Assembly (NCBI GenBank): GCA_964418425.1 | Contig: CAYQLT010000004.1 | Span: 1 to 64,000, forward strand | Direction of reading: 5' to 3' | DNA from: CAYQLT01 sp964418425 | GTDB taxonomy: Bacteria; Bacillota; Limnochordia; Limnochordales; Geochordaceae | DNA length: 64,000 nucleotides | Shown: in pieces, positions 8,569 to 17,930 of the stretch | How the letters are laid out: every line of letters starts with the position of its first letter | How positions within the stretch are numbered: position 1 is the stretch's first letter | Position numbers and translations under genes: made by a program | Notes under the pieces: model-generated | Seen by the model: only the letters and a program-made list of their open reading frames with translations | Told to the model about the DNA's origin: nothing | Database searches by the model: none

Positions 8569-8774
8569 AGGGAATCCTCCTTCCGGCGTGCTTACGGATC
8601 GTGGGCTCTGTGCGAGCCTCTGCACGCCCGGGCGTTGGGCGCTTCCATTCTTTGGCGATGGGTGGCACGAATCCTGCTGCCCGCCGTCGAGCCGGTCGGG
8701 GCGGGCAGGGAACCGGCCGCGCGGGTTACGACAGGGCGAGCCCGGGCAGGGACAAGGGACGGGGCGATGCCTTC

Positions 8775-9131
8775 TTACCGGGGCAGGTGCCCGGCCAGCC
8801 GGGCGTGAAGTTGCGCCGGGGAGATGCCCCGCACCGCAAAGCATTTGCGGCGGCTCGTGGCCCCCTGCACGAGCCGCACGGCCGAAGGGGCCACGCCCAA
8901 AAGCTCGGCCAAGAACCGGCGGGCCGCATCGTTGGCCCTGCCCTCCACCGGCGGGGCGGCGACCCGCAGGGTGAGCTCGCCCCCCCGGGCTGGCGCCAGC
9001 TCGGTACGGGAGGCGCCAGGCTGCACCCGCACCCAGATGCGAACCTCGTCTCCGGCCACGCGCACGTATCCGGCCGGCCGCGCGGCCGGCCCGGGTTCGG
9101 GGCCCTCCGGCGAACCTGCGGGCACGGCCAT
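8775..9131 (-). CDS. YggU/DUF167 family protein
   Basis: A 118-residue protein. After a Pro/Gly-rich N-terminal tail, residues 22-115 match the DUF167 fold: VRIWVRVQPGASRTEL, LTLRVAAPPVEGRANDAARR, FLAELLGVAPSAVRLVQGAT and SRRKCFAVRG. Family members are small mixed alpha/beta proteins of unknown role. In many genomes the gene neighbours yggT; that partner is not seen here. The YyaL-type gene lies upstream on the same strand with a 67-bp gap, so co-transcription is possible. Confidence 0.85.
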   Translation of the reverse strand: MAVPAGSPEGPEPGPAARPAGYVRVAGDEVRIWVRVQPGASRTELAPARGGELTLRVAAPPVEGRANDAARRFLAELLGVAPSAVRLVQGATSRRKCFAVRGISPAQLHARLAGHLPR

Positions 9132-9198
9132 CCCCCCGTCGTTGGTACCCTCCTGGTTGGTTTGAGGCTTCGGGCCGTCCCGGTGCGCCGGGCTGCCC

Positions 9199-11445
9199 TT
9201 ACGCCCCCTGCTCTGCGGGCTGCAGCTGCGTCAAGACGGCCTCAAGGTGCGCCTTGGGGTTGCGGCAGGCGGTTCCGACGCACAGGATGTAGTGCGGCTC
9301 CCCCTCGCCCCTCCGCCAGCGCACCTCCAGGCCCGGGTGAGCAAGCCCGACAAGCCGGGCCAGCGCCTCCCGCACCCCTTGCAGGTCCCCGGAGCACACC
9401 GTGACGCAGGCGGTTCCTTCATCCAGTCGGTCCAGAGCGCACCACATGCCGGCTGTACCGGATACCTGCTCGCGCATCAGCGGCCAGAAGGTCTCCACGA
9501 TGCGCTGGCCCTGCTCCAGATGCGAGGGGTCGTCCAGCAGCGCGGCCAGGCGCGCGTGGGCCGCCGCCATGGCCGCGTTGGCCGAGGGCGTCACCTGGTC
9601 CCAGATGTCCCGGGAGCGGGCCAGGGGGGAGCCGTGGCGTTCGCTGCTGAGCCAGTACACCCCGTCCTGGGCAAAGCGCCGCCGCGCCTCGTCGGCCAGT
9701 TCGGCAGCCCGTTGAAGATACGCTTCCTGCTGGGTGCAGCGGTACAGGTCGAGTCCGGCGTGGATCAAGAACGCATAATCGTCGGCAAAGGCGGGAATGG
9801 CCTGCCCGGCCCCTGGCCCCGCCGGCGTGTGAAGCAGGCCGCCACTGGGGTCGCGCATGCGCTCGAACACAAATGCCCAGCCCTCCTCGGCAGCCCGGAG
9901 GTAGCGCTTAGGCTCGGGCCCGGCCGCCGCCTCAAACCCGCTGACCATCGCCGACAGGGTCAGGGCGTGCCACGCCAGCACGACCTTCTCATCCCGAGCC
10001 GGCCGGGTCCGGCGGGCCTCCCGGTATGCCTTCATGCGCCGCAGGGCCTCGCTCAACGCCGCCGCCTGCGCTCGCCCCGCCTCCGCCGCCCCGCCCGGCC
10101 CCCGGCGGTCTCCGCCAAGCTCATCACCCGGGGGAGCAACCGGGGGAGAGGTCCGGGCAACGCCCGGCCAGCGGCTCACCACGGTGGCCGCCTCCTCCAG
10201 CCATCCGGGCGGGCCGTCGCCGGGCGACAAGCCCGCGGGAGCCACGCCCGCCGCGCCTTCTGGCCCGGCCCGGGCGGTCAGGTGCCCGATCCCATACTCG
10301 GCGCACACCGCCGCCGCCAGCTCCGGATCCCCCACCGCCTCCCGAACCTCCTGCGCCGTCCAGCGGTAGAAGTGCCCTTCGGCGGGCCGCCCCTCCCCGT
10401 CCAGAGAATCGGCGTCCAGCGAGGCCGCAAACCCGCCTGCGTCCAGGCGCATCTCCTCCAGCAGGAAGTCCAGGGTACCCCGGGCCACCTCCACCAGGTC
10501 CGGCCGGCCCAGCCACCGGCCCACCCGGGCGTACAGCGGCGCCAGCAGCGCGTTGTCGTACAGCATCTTCTCGAAGTGCGGCACCTGCCACCAGCGGTCC
10601 ACCGCGTACCGGTGGAACCCGCCCCCCACCTGGTCGTAAATCCCGCCCTCCGCCATCGCCTCCAGCGTGAACGCCAGGTGCCGGCGTGCCCCCTCGTGGC
10701 CGAACCGCCACCCCACCCGCCACAAAAGCTCCAGCCCCGTGGCGTGCGGAAACTTGGGGGCCCGACCGAACCCCCCGGCCTGCCCATCGGCGGCGCTCAA
10801 GAGCGCCCCCGCGGCCTGAACCAGGGCCTGCGCCGACGGCCCGCCTGCGCGAGGCCGCCCTGCCTCATCGCCCCATGCCGGCCCCGACGGGCCGGTCGCC
10901 GCCCGGGGCACTACCGGGTTAAGGGCCGCCCGGGCCGCCTCGGCGAGGCGGTCCGCATGGCGCAGCAGCTCCTCCCGCCGTTCTCGGTAGGCCCGCGCGC
11001 ACGCTTCGAGCACCTCGACGAAGGCCGGGCGCCCGAAGCTCCGTCGCGGGGGAAAGTAGGTTCCCGCATAAAAGGGCTTGAGATCGGGCGTGAGGAAGAC
11101 CGTCAGCGGCCATCCTCCCTGTCCCGTGAGCAGCTGGCAGACCAGCTGGTACACCTGGTCCACGTCGGGCCGCTCTTCCCGATCCACCTTGACGCACACG
11201 AAAAGTTCGTTCATGACCCGGGCCACCTCCGGGTCGTCGAAGGACTCGTGGGCCATCACGTGGCACCAGTGGCAGGCGCTGTAGCCGACGCTGAGCAGGA
11301 TGGGCCGGTCTTCCTGTCGGGCCCGCTCGATGGCCTCGGCTCCCCACGGGTACCAGTCCACCGGCTGGTAGGCGTGCTGGCGCAGGTACGGGCTGGCCGA
11401 GCCGGCCAGCCGGTTGGGCCGGGCGGGACGGGCGGCTTCTGCCAT
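9199..11445 (-). CDS. YyaL/SSP411-type thioredoxin-domain protein (DUF255)
   Basis: A 748-residue protein. The N-terminal thioredoxin-like domain has NRLAGSASPYLRQHA, PVDWYPWG, the active-site-like SACHWCHVMAHESFDD and GQGGWPLTVFLTPDLKPF. The long C-terminal (alpha/alpha)6-barrel region resembles N-acylglucosamine 2-epimerase/glycosidase folds and includes VGGGFHRYAVDRWWQVPHFE and RDEKVVLAWHALTLSAM. The family is widespread, and its substrate is unsettled. ATG 11445 is chosen because it starts seven residues before the conserved NRLA motif; the frame upstream (to 11556) is Gly/Arg-rich and lacks a site. It is about 90 bp downstream of the DUF488 gene on the same strand. Confidence 0.85.
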   Translation of the reverse strand: MAEAARPARPNRLAGSASPYLRQHAYQPVDWYPWGAEAIERARQEDRPILLSVGYSACHWCHVMAHESFDDPEVARVMNELFVCVKVDREERPDVDQVYQLVCQLLTGQGGWPLTVFLTPDLKPFYAGTYFPPRRSFGRPAFVEVLEACARAYRERREELLRHADRLAEAARAALNPVVPRAATGPSGPAWGDEAGRPRAGGPSAQALVQAAGALLSAADGQAGGFGRAPKFPHATGLELLWRVGWRFGHEGARRHLAFTLEAMAEGGIYDQVGGGFHRYAVDRWWQVPHFEKMLYDNALLAPLYARVGRWLGRPDLVEVARGTLDFLLEEMRLDAGGFAASLDADSLDGEGRPAEGHFYRWTAQEVREAVGDPELAAAVCAEYGIGHLTARAGPEGAAGVAPAGLSPGDGPPGWLEEAATVVSRWPGVARTSPPVAPPGDELGGDRRGPGGAAEAGRAQAAALSEALRRMKAYREARRTRPARDEKVVLAWHALTLSAMVSGFEAAAGPEPKRYLRAAEEGWAFVFERMRDPSGGLLHTPAGPGAGQAIPAFADDYAFLIHAGLDLYRCTQQEAYLQRAAELADEARRRFAQDGVYWLSSERHGSPLARSRDIWDQVTPSANAAMAAAHARLAALLDDPSHLEQGQRIVETFWPLMREQVSGTAGMWCALDRLDEGTACVTVCSGDLQGVREALARLVGLAHPGLEVRWRRGEGEPHYILCVGTACRNPKAHLEAVLTQLQPAEQGA

Positions 11446-11542
11446 CACCGGGAACGCCCCTTTCGCACCGTCGCCACAGTGTAGCATGCCGCAGCGCCGC
11501 CCGGCGGTCTCAGACCCACAAGCCCGCCAGGCGAGCCCCGCC

Positions 11543-11923
11543 TCACCGGTCCGCAAGGCGAGCCTGGAGGTACTCCATCAAGGCGACCGCGTTGTTGTGC
11601 CGCTCGTCCCGGGCGCTGAACAGCAGGGTGACGTTGCCCCGGCGGGCCGCCTCGACAAGCGGCCTCCACGCCTCGGGCCGCCCGTCGAGCTCCTCGAAGT
11701 AGCGGCGCCGGAACTCCTCCCACCGCTCGGGAGCATGCCCGAACCAGCGCCGCAGCCGGTCGCTGGGGGCCACGTCCTTGAGCCACCCGTCGAGGGCCAG
11801 CGACTCCCGCTTGATGCCCCGGGGCCACAGCCGCTCCACCAAGAAGCGCGCCCCATCCTCCGGCCGGACGGGCTCGTACACCCGCTTGACCCGTACCACC
11901 CCGGGGCCGCCCTGTGCCTTCAC
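11543..11923 (-). CDS. DUF488 family protein
   Basis: A 126-residue protein with the family signature: VKRVYEPVRPEDGARFLVE, RLWPRGIKRESLALDGWLK, then PSDRLRRWFGHAPERWEEF, and the C-terminal NVTLLFSARDERHNNAVAL. It is small, soluble and of unknown biochemical role; it is often called YeaO-like. GTG 11923 overlaps the TGA of the upstream membrane-protein gene (GTGA), indicating translational coupling and deciding the start. Confidence 0.85.
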   Translation of the reverse strand: MKAQGGPGVVRVKRVYEPVRPEDGARFLVERLWPRGIKRESLALDGWLKDVAPSDRLRRWFGHAPERWEEFRRRYFEELDGRPEAWRPLVEAARRGNVTLLFSARDERHNNAVALMEYLQARLADR

Positions 11924-12183
11924 GCCCTGTCGCTGCCTTCCGGTCGGCTTCCGGCCCGCCGGCGCAGGTGCCATTCCGCTGCCGCGGCACCCGCCGCCAG
12001 GGCCATGGCTCCCCACGCGGCCAGGTAGGCGGCCACCGCCGGAACCCGCAGCCACCACGGCCACGCTGCCGCCCCATGCACCACGACCGGCGTCAGCGCC
12101 GCCAGAACCACACCCGCCACGCCGATCCCGCCGGCCAGCAGCGCAACCGCCCTCAGGCTCATCTCGTTCCCGCCCCCATCCAT
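11920..12183 (-). CDS. Small two-helix membrane protein
   Basis: An 87-residue protein with two hydrophobic segments (about 10-32 and 40-68: AVALLAGGIGVAGVVLAALT and WLRVPAVAAYLAAWGAMALA) and a basic C-terminal tail (EWHLRRRAGSRPEGSD). No family recognised. It is coupled by a 4-nt overlap to DUF488. Its start is near the divergent NnrS-like gene, with the candidate Crp/Fnr box at 12237-12250 in the shared intergenic region. An internal Met at 12162 is an alternative start. Confidence 0.5.
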   Translation of the reverse strand: MDGGGNEMSLRAVALLAGGIGVAGVVLAALTPVVVHGAAAWPWWLRVPAVAAYLAAWGAMALAAGAAAAEWHLRRRAGSRPEGSDRA

Positions 12184-12236
12184 GATACCGGCCCGTCGCC
12201 CGGTTCCGATAGCCTCCGCGCCGGAACGGGCATGAC

Positions 12237-12250
12237 GTGACGCCGATCAC
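12237..12250. promoter_or_regulatory. Crp/Fnr-type box upstream of the NnrS-like gene
   Basis: GTGACGCCGATCAC, a GTGA-N6-TCAC dyad in the divergent intergenic region, 118 bp before the proposed ATG at 12369. It matches two other boxes near the nitrite reductase (18992-19005) and the Crp/Fnr gene (17991-18004). Confidence 0.45.
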
Positions 12251-12368
12251 CGGCCCCGATGACCCGGATCGCTGTCCAACCGGGCGGCCCGATGCGAGAC
12301 TGCCAAGGGGGCACTCGGCCCGATCGGCCGCCGCGCCCTTGCATCCGAGCGAAAGGACGCGAGCCACC

Positions 12369-13898
12369 ATGACGGGCCAAACCGAAAGGCCCCACCCCGG
12401 GCGCCCGCACACCCGGCTCGAGGATGACGGTCGGGCCCCGGGAGCCGGTGGCCTCCAAGCCAAACCGGTGGCACCCGCTGCCGGGGCTCACGGCTCCACC
12501 TCCCCCCAGCAGGCGCCGGGTGGGCCGCTGGTGCTGACGGTCCCGGAGGCCTTCGTGTGGGCCGCGCTCAGCCTCGGTCTGCCGGCCGTGGCTGCCCTTC
12601 TCATCCAGGCAGCGCCCCGCCTGGCCTCGGGCCTGGCCACCACGGCTCCCGTCTTCGCCCTCACCCACGCCGCCACCCTCGGGTGGGGGAGCCTGACCGC
12701 CATGGGCGCTGCCTACCAGATGTCTCAGACGCTCTTGGGAAGGCGTCTGGGAGGCGAACGCTGGATCGGGTGGCAGCTGGGGGCCTTCGCTCTCGGCAGC
12801 GCCTTGCTGGTGGGCGGGTTTCACCGCAGCGACTGGCGCCTTTTGGCCAGCGGCGGTACTCTCGTCACCGCCTCGGCCTGGCTCTTTTTCGTCCTCATAT
12901 GGCGCACCGCCCGCCAGCTCCGACGCGAACGCCTCGCGGCCACCCCGCCGGCCGACCTACCCGACGCAGCGCTGCGCCGCAGGGCGCCAGGCGGTCGGGA
13001 CACGGCCCGCTACGTCCACGGCCTGGCCATGGCCGTTGCCACCACGTGTTTCGCCCTGGTCACAGCCTGGGGGCTGTTGCTGGCCTTCTCCCTGCGCTAC
13101 CCCTTCTGGCCCGGCCTGCACGTGCAATACCGGGGCCTCATCGTCCACGCCGCCCTTGGGCTGGTGGGCTGGTTCGGATTGCTGGTGGTGGGCGTATCGT
13201 ACCGGCTGGTGCCCCTGGTTCACGGGGTTCGGGAGGCCAGCGAGCGGCGCGGCCTGGCCGTGGTCGGGCTTCTGGTGGCCGCACTTGCGGCCGCCGTCAC
13301 CGGCGCTCTCGCCTCCGCGCTGTGGCTGGTGCGCCTGGGAGCCGCCCTCCTGCTTCCGGCGCTTACCCTGTACGCCGTGGAGGTCCATCACTTGCTCTCC
13401 CGGCGGCGCCGACGGACGCCCGACCTCAACGTGGACCACTGGTGGGCCGTGCTGGCCTACGGGTTCGCCCTGGGGCTGCTGGCAATGGCGTGGGCGCTGG
13501 GCTGGCCCCTTCCCCGCCAGGCCGCGGCCGCCGCCGGCGTGCTGGCCCTGGGGGGCTGGGTCACCCAGGCGATCCTGGGCCAGCTTTACAAGGTGACCCC
13601 TTTCCTGATGTGGCATTATCGGGCCTTCATCCCCGATGTGCTGGCCATTGCCAACCTGCCCCGGCTGTATGCCCCGAGGGCCGGGCGCTTCGGGCTGTGG
13701 GCTACCAACCTGGGCACCGCGCTGGTGGCCACCGGCATCTGGCTGCGTGCCCCCGCGCCAGCTGTGATCGGCGCATGGGCGTTTGCGGCGGGGTCGGTGG
13801 CCGTCAGCTGGCTGTTGGGCTACAGCTGGATCCCGGCGGTTCTTCTCGGGCGGCTGCGCCTTGGCATCCGGTGGGGGCGCGCCCGCCAGGGCCGGTAG
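12369..13898 (+). CDS. NnrS/heme-copper-oxidase-like polytopic membrane protein
   Basis: A 509-residue integral membrane protein with about 12 predicted helices. Histidine-bearing helices stand out: LTHAATLGWGSLTAMGAAYQ, LIVHAALGLVGWFGLLVVGV, and VTPFLMWHYRAFIP near the C-terminus. This spacing resembles NnrS and heme-copper oxidase subunit I relatives, so it may bind heme or metal and act in nitric-oxide stress or respiration. ATG 12369 is preferred because it follows AAAGGA at about 9 nt; the open frame reaches back to a GTG at 12237 that is itself part of the candidate Crp/Fnr box. It sits at the left end of a nitrogen-oxide block with nirK and a second NnrS-like gene. Confidence 0.65.
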   Translation: MTGQTERPHPGRPHTRLEDDGRAPGAGGLQAKPVAPAAGAHGSTSPQQAPGGPLVLTVPEAFVWAALSLGLPAVAALLIQAAPRLASGLATTAPVFALTHAATLGWGSLTAMGAAYQMSQTLLGRRLGGERWIGWQLGAFALGSALLVGGFHRSDWRLLASGGTLVTASAWLFFVLIWRTARQLRRERLAATPPADLPDAALRRRAPGGRDTARYVHGLAMAVATTCFALVTAWGLLLAFSLRYPFWPGLHVQYRGLIVHAALGLVGWFGLLVVGVSYRLVPLVHGVREASERRGLAVVGLLVAALAAAVTGALASALWLVRLGAALLLPALTLYAVEVHHLLSRRRRRTPDLNVDHWWAVLAYGFALGLLAMAWALGWPLPRQAAAAAGVLALGGWVTQAILGQLYKVTPFLMWHYRAFIPDVLAIANLPRLYAPRAGRFGLWATNLGTALVATGIWLRAPAPAVIGAWAFAAGSVAVSWLLGYSWIPAVLLGRLRLGIRWGRARQGR

Positions 13899-13985
13899 GC
13901 AGCCGGCCTCGCCTGCCTGCGGGGCCCCCGACGTTGCGGGATGCCTCCCGCCTCGCCTTAGTGCCCCCGAGGCCGCACCGCGCCC

Positions 13986-15659
13986 TCAGGCTGTCACCAC
14001 CCGGTTGCGGCCGCCCCGCTTGGCCGCGTACAGCGCCACGTCGGCCTCCTGCACCAGCTCGTGGGGCTCTACGCCATCTTCCGGAAAAGCCGCCACGCCC
14101 CCGCTGAAGGTAACCTTCAAAACTTCGCTCGAGCCGGGGATCGGGAAGCTCTCCTCCTCCATCAGGCGCCGCAGGCGGTCCACCACCAGGAAGGCATCCT
14201 TCTTGCCCACCTCCAGCAGGATGAGCCCGAACTCCTCCCCGCCGTAACGGGCGACCGTGTCGCCTCGGCGCAGCCGGGTCTGCAGCAGCGTCCCCAGACC
14301 CCGCAACACGTGGTCGCCGACCATGTGCCCGTAGCGGTCGTTGACCTGCTTGAAGCGGTCCACGTCGATGAGTGCCACCGCCAGGGGCCGGTGGTAGCGG
14401 CGGGCCGTGGCCAGCTCCTTGCGCAGCTGCTCGTGGAAGTAGGCGTGGTTGAACGCCCCGGTCAGCCCGTCCCGGATGGCCAGGCTCCGGTACATCCGCA
14501 CCCGCTCCAGCCGGGCCGTCACCCGTGCCACCAGCTCGGCCGGGCTGAAAGGCTTGGTCATGTAGTCGTCGGCCCCGGCCCGCAACCCCTGCAGCTTCGC
14601 CTCGTCGTCGGCCCGGGCGGTGAGAAAGACGATGGGCAGCATCTCAAACCCCGGCTCCCGCCGGATCGCCCGGCAGACGTCCACGCCGCTGACCTCGGGC
14701 ATGTCCATGTCCAAAAGCAGCAAGTCGGGCTGGAAAGTGCGCAAAAGCTCCAACGCCTCCAGGGGCCGGTGCGTGCCCTGCACCGTGAACCCCGCCTGGC
14801 CCAGGTGAAAGCTCACCAGCCGGATGGCGTCTTCGGCGTCATCCACCACGGCGATGCGGGTAGGACGGGGCGGCCCGACCTCCAGCTCCCGAAGCCGCAG
14901 CACCCGCTGCACCAGCTCACCCGGGTCGAACGGCTTGGGCAGGATGGTCTCGGCTCCGGCCTGGATGGCCCTGACCCGGTCGGCGAACCCGCCGCTGGCC
15001 GACACCAGGAAGATAGGAACCTTCACCAGTGCCGGATCCCGTTTCAGGTCCGCGCAGACCTCGTACCCGGAAGCCTCGCCGAGAACCAGGTCGATGAGGA
15101 TGGCATCCGGAGCGAAATGGGCCAGCCGCTCCCGAAGCTCAGCGGGCGTGGCACACGCCACGTAGTCGGTGCCCGGCGGTAGCGAGCGGCGTAGCCACTC
15201 CCGCATGAACGGGTCGTCGTCCAGGTAGGCGATCTTCAGCCCGGCCGCAGCCTGCCGGACGGCAGCCGCCCCCGCCACCCACCCCTCGCCGGTCGCTTTG
15301 TCGCCACCGAGATCGCCTGCGTTGCCAGGCTCGGGGCGGCCGCCGGCCAGGGCCGAGATGGGGTGCGGGCGGGAAGGGGGTTCGCCCAAAAGCCGCACCC
15401 CCTGACGAAGCAGCTCCGCTGCCTGGCTTTGCTCTTCGGAGCTCAGCCCCCGCCGCTGCTGCACGGCCCCCGCCGCCACACCCTGCAGCCGGAACCCCAG
15501 CGCGGACAGCTCGGGAAAACCGTACGCGGTACCGGTGCCGTGGAGCTTGTGACCCGTTCGCCACAGCTCCAGCGCGCTCTCGAAGGTTGCTCCGGGACGC
15601 CCGTCCGCCAGCGCCCCCTCCAGCGCCTGGCGCCACTGGGCGATATACTGGCGAACCAG
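13986..15659 (-). CDS. Hpt-REC-REC-GGDEF signalling protein
   Basis: Two receiver domains (first LKIAYLDDDPFMREWLRRSL with DLVLGEASG; second RIAVVDDAEDAIRLVSFHLG with LLLLDMDMPEVSG and KPF) precede a diguanylate cyclase with an intact RYGGEEFGLILLE motif, so it should make c-di-GMP. The frame continues upstream of the first ordinary start (GTG 15479) with a convincing Hpt motif, RTGHKLHGTGTAYGFPELS, whose His would be phosphorylated. No ATG, GTG or TTG lies in frame before this domain; CTG 15659 is the best candidate, so the start is uncertain. The short form has 497 residues and the long form 557. It is soluble. The stop at 13986 faces the NnrS-like gene convergently. Confidence 0.75.
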   Translation of the reverse strand: MVRQYIAQWRQALEGALADGRPGATFESALELWRTGHKLHGTGTAYGFPELSALGFRLQGVAAGAVQQRRGLSSEEQSQAAELLRQGVRLLGEPPSRPHPISALAGGRPEPGNAGDLGGDKATGEGWVAGAAAVRQAAAGLKIAYLDDDPFMREWLRRSLPPGTDYVACATPAELRERLAHFAPDAILIDLVLGEASGYEVCADLKRDPALVKVPIFLVSASGGFADRVRAIQAGAETILPKPFDPGELVQRVLRLRELEVGPPRPTRIAVVDDAEDAIRLVSFHLGQAGFTVQGTHRPLEALELLRTFQPDLLLLDMDMPEVSGVDVCRAIRREPGFEMLPIVFLTARADDEAKLQGLRAGADDYMTKPFSPAELVARVTARLERVRMYRSLAIRDGLTGAFNHAYFHEQLRKELATARRYHRPLAVALIDVDRFKQVNDRYGHMVGDHVLRGLGTLLQTRLRRGDTVARYGGEEFGLILLEVGKKDAFLVVDRLRRLMEEESFPIPGSSEVLKVTFSGGVAAFPEDGVEPHELVQEADVALYAAKRGGRNRVVTA

Positions 15660-15748
15660 TTGAGGCCAGCTTACCCCACGCCAACCACCGGGCGTTGCAA
15701 CGCAACGGGCATGCGGACCGGCGCCCGAGGAGATCGCCCGATGCTATC

Positions 15749-16957
15749 CTACGGCCCCGCACCGGGCCTGCGCAACGGTGCCGGCCCCGCACGCTCGGGG
15801 CCGCCCACACGATGCGTGGCCCGGGCGGCCGTTTGGGCCGTTTCAACCGGTGCGGCACCGGGTGCTCCGTGGCGCAGGCTGGCCGCCATCTGAACCAAGA
15901 ACAGGACGATGGCCGCCACGTTGAGAAGCCCGCCCCAGGCTCGAAGCGGCGAAGCTCCCAGGTCGCCCGCCACCCGCAAAGCCAGCGAGGCGTGCAGCAG
16001 GGCGATCGGCACATAAAAACCCCGCCCGAACCGCACCGAGCCTCCCATCACGGCCGGGAAGATCACCGGAGCATGCCCGAAGATCATGGACATCACGAAA
16101 CCCACGAAGACCGCGTGCAACATCGCGTCGTACCAGGGGCCTGCGCCGAAGCGGGACGCCCACCCCAGCCACATCAGGCCTCCGGCTCCCAGCCACGCAT
16201 GCCCCGCCAGCAGGCAGACCGCGATGTAACGTGTCAGCCCCGGCTGGCGTAGGGTGCGCCAGGCGAGATCCCGCCTCAGCAGCCACAGGCTGAGGATGAG
16301 CATGCCGGCTCCTGCCACGGCCACCCCCACTCCCAGGGGGCCCAGCGAAAGCGCCATCCCTGCTGCCAGCACGCCGACGCCCGCCACCGCTTCGGTCGGC
16401 CGCCCCCGGATGTGGGCCAGTTCCATCCGCTCGCCGGCGATGGTCAGTACGAGGAAGCCGGCCCACCAGGGAACCGCCCGGGCCAGGGGCTCCCCGGCGG
16501 CCCACACCCCGTTGCCCACCGCCCATGCCAGGGCTCCTGTCGCCATGACCAGCACGGGCAGCGAGGGCCGTATCCGGTAGATGGTCCCAAAGGTGCCGGT
16601 CAGCACCAGCCCTGACGCCGAATACAGCCAGGGGGCCGCCTGGAGCACCAACCCCGCCGGGAAAGCCCCGGCCCCGGAACCGCGGGCTGCCCCCGCCGGC
16701 AAGAGCCCCCCGGCCAGCAAGGCCAGCGAACCGAAAGCCGCCAGGACGGGCGCACCGTACGCCCAGCGCCTTCCCAGCCCCACGGCCCGCTCCAGCCCGA
16801 TCAGGGCACCGAGAAACCCACTCACAAGAAGCGGCCCGTGCCGGGCGGCCCACCCGGGGAAGGGCCCGGGCAGACTCCACCCCAACCGGACGAGCCCCCC
16901 GCCCAGCGCGGCCACCAGGGCGATAGCCCCTGCCGCCATCAAGAGCCGGCGTGCCAT
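15749..16957 (-). CDS. NnrS-like membrane protein
   Basis: A 402-residue polytopic protein with about 12 hydrophobic segments. Conserved-looking histidine motifs include ERMELAHIRGR, LAGHAWLGAGGLMW, DAMLHAVFVGFVMSMIFGHA and IALLHASLALRVAGDLG, typical of the NnrS-like group linked to nitric-oxide metabolism. ATG 16957 is chosen; it overlaps the end of the hemerythrin gene by 19 nt, so the two are probably one transcript. The role in NO handling is inferred from family and neighbours (hemerythrin-DUF2249, Crp/Fnr, NirK). Confidence 0.7.
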   Translation of the reverse strand: MARRLLMAAGAIALVAALGGGLVRLGWSLPGPFPGWAARHGPLLVSGFLGALIGLERAVGLGRRWAYGAPVLAAFGSLALLAGGLLPAGAARGSGAGAFPAGLVLQAAPWLYSASGLVLTGTFGTIYRIRPSLPVLVMATGALAWAVGNGVWAAGEPLARAVPWWAGFLVLTIAGERMELAHIRGRPTEAVAGVGVLAAGMALSLGPLGVGVAVAGAGMLILSLWLLRRDLAWRTLRQPGLTRYIAVCLLAGHAWLGAGGLMWLGWASRFGAGPWYDAMLHAVFVGFVMSMIFGHAPVIFPAVMGGSVRFGRGFYVPIALLHASLALRVAGDLGASPLRAWGGLLNVAAIVLFLVQMAASLRHGAPGAAPVETAQTAARATHRVGGPERAGPAPLRRPGAGP

Positions 16958-17796
16958 CCGCCCGCGCCCACCTGCTTCTGATTGCCGATCTTCCCGATGC
17001 GCACTCTCCACACCTCAGGCCCCTGCTCCAGGTACTCCCACGAGAACTGCCCGGGCCGCTCGAAGTGAAACTGGTAGTTGAGAGGGCGCGGGTCATGGTC
17101 GTTGATCACGACCAAAGACCCGCCGGGCGGCAGCTCGTCGAAGGTCTGGAGGATGAGGGGGTGGCGCTGGGGCGGCGGAAGCGGGCGCACGTCGATCACC
17201 GGTTCCGCCGGGCCGTTGGCATCCTGGCCGTGGCCCGAGCCGCCGTTCGGGTGAGGGCGCCGCTCGCTGCGTTCCACCGCGTGCATCCCCTCCAGGATGC
17301 GGCGCTGCTCTCCGGGCTGCAGATGCGCTTCGAAGAGGGGCAGGTAAACCCGCTCCTCCTTCTCGAGGTGCAGCCGCAGCAGCGCCTGAAGTTGCAGCAG
17401 GGCGGTGCGCAGGCGCTCGTGCAGCGCCTTCCGCTCTTCGCCCTCAGCCTGTTCGAGAAGGGAAACGGCCTGGTCCACGTCGCGCACGTATTGCTCGATG
17501 GCCTCATGGTCCACGCTCATGGTAGCCGTCGGCTTGCCGTAAGCCTTCAGCAGGGGATCCACCGCCGGGTACAGGTAGCGTTCTTCCCCGTGGGCATGGG
17601 GGAGCAGTTCGCTTTTCAGAAAGGCGGCCACCTCTTTCAGTGTCCCGTGATCGACGCCGGCTGCCTCGCCTTGCGGCATGCCAGGGCCTGTCACCGGCTC
17701 GGTGCGCCCGACCCCCACGGCCCGCTCCAGGAACCTGCCGAAGTGCTCCATCAGCTCCCGATGATGGCGCCGGATGGCCTCCGTTACGTCCTTCAT
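16939..17796 (-). CDS. Hemerythrin-DUF2249 protein
   Basis: A 285-residue cytoplasmic protein. Residues 1-170 form a hemerythrin-like four-helix bundle with iron-ligand histidines and carboxylates (RRHHRELMEHFGRF; LLPHAHGEERYLYPAVD; SVDHEAIEQYV; LRLHLEKEERVYLPLFEAHL). Residues about 195-275 are a DUF2249 domain (IDVRPLPPPQRHPLILQTFD; GSLVVINDHDPRPLNYQF). This pairing resembles Ric/YtfE-like di-iron proteins that respond to NO damage. It is divergent from the Crp/Fnr gene, and the GTGA-N6-TCAC box at 17991-18004 lies about 195 bp upstream, so it may belong to the same regulon. Confidence 0.8.
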   Translation of the reverse strand: MKDVTEAIRRHHRELMEHFGRFLERAVGVGRTEPVTGPGMPQGEAAGVDHGTLKEVAAFLKSELLPHAHGEERYLYPAVDPLLKAYGKPTATMSVDHEAIEQYVRDVDQAVSLLEQAEGEERKALHERLRTALLQLQALLRLHLEKEERVYLPLFEAHLQPGEQRRILEGMHAVERSERRPHPNGGSGHGQDANGPAEPVIDVRPLPPPQRHPLILQTFDELPPGGSLVVINDHDPRPLNYQFHFERPGQFSWEYLEQGPEVWRVRIGKIGNQKQVGAGGWHAGS

Positions 17797-17930
17797 TCGC
17801 CCGACTCTCCCTCCGCGCGCTCGGGCGCTCCGGCGCCAGCCGGTGGGCTTGCGGTGCGCGGGAGGCCGGCCAGGCCGCCTCCCGACAGCCGGTCCGGCCC
17901 AGGATCGGGCCGGAGCGCGCCGAATGGGTG

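Noticed and set aside
9070..9095. CCGGCCGCGCGGCCGG palindrome
   Set aside because: It lies within the coding sequence of the YggU protein's low-complexity N-terminus and is explained by codon bias.
9247..11484. 745-residue plus-strand ORF
   Set aside because: It is the antisense shadow of the YyaL-type gene; its translation is Pro/Arg/Gly-rich with no domain.
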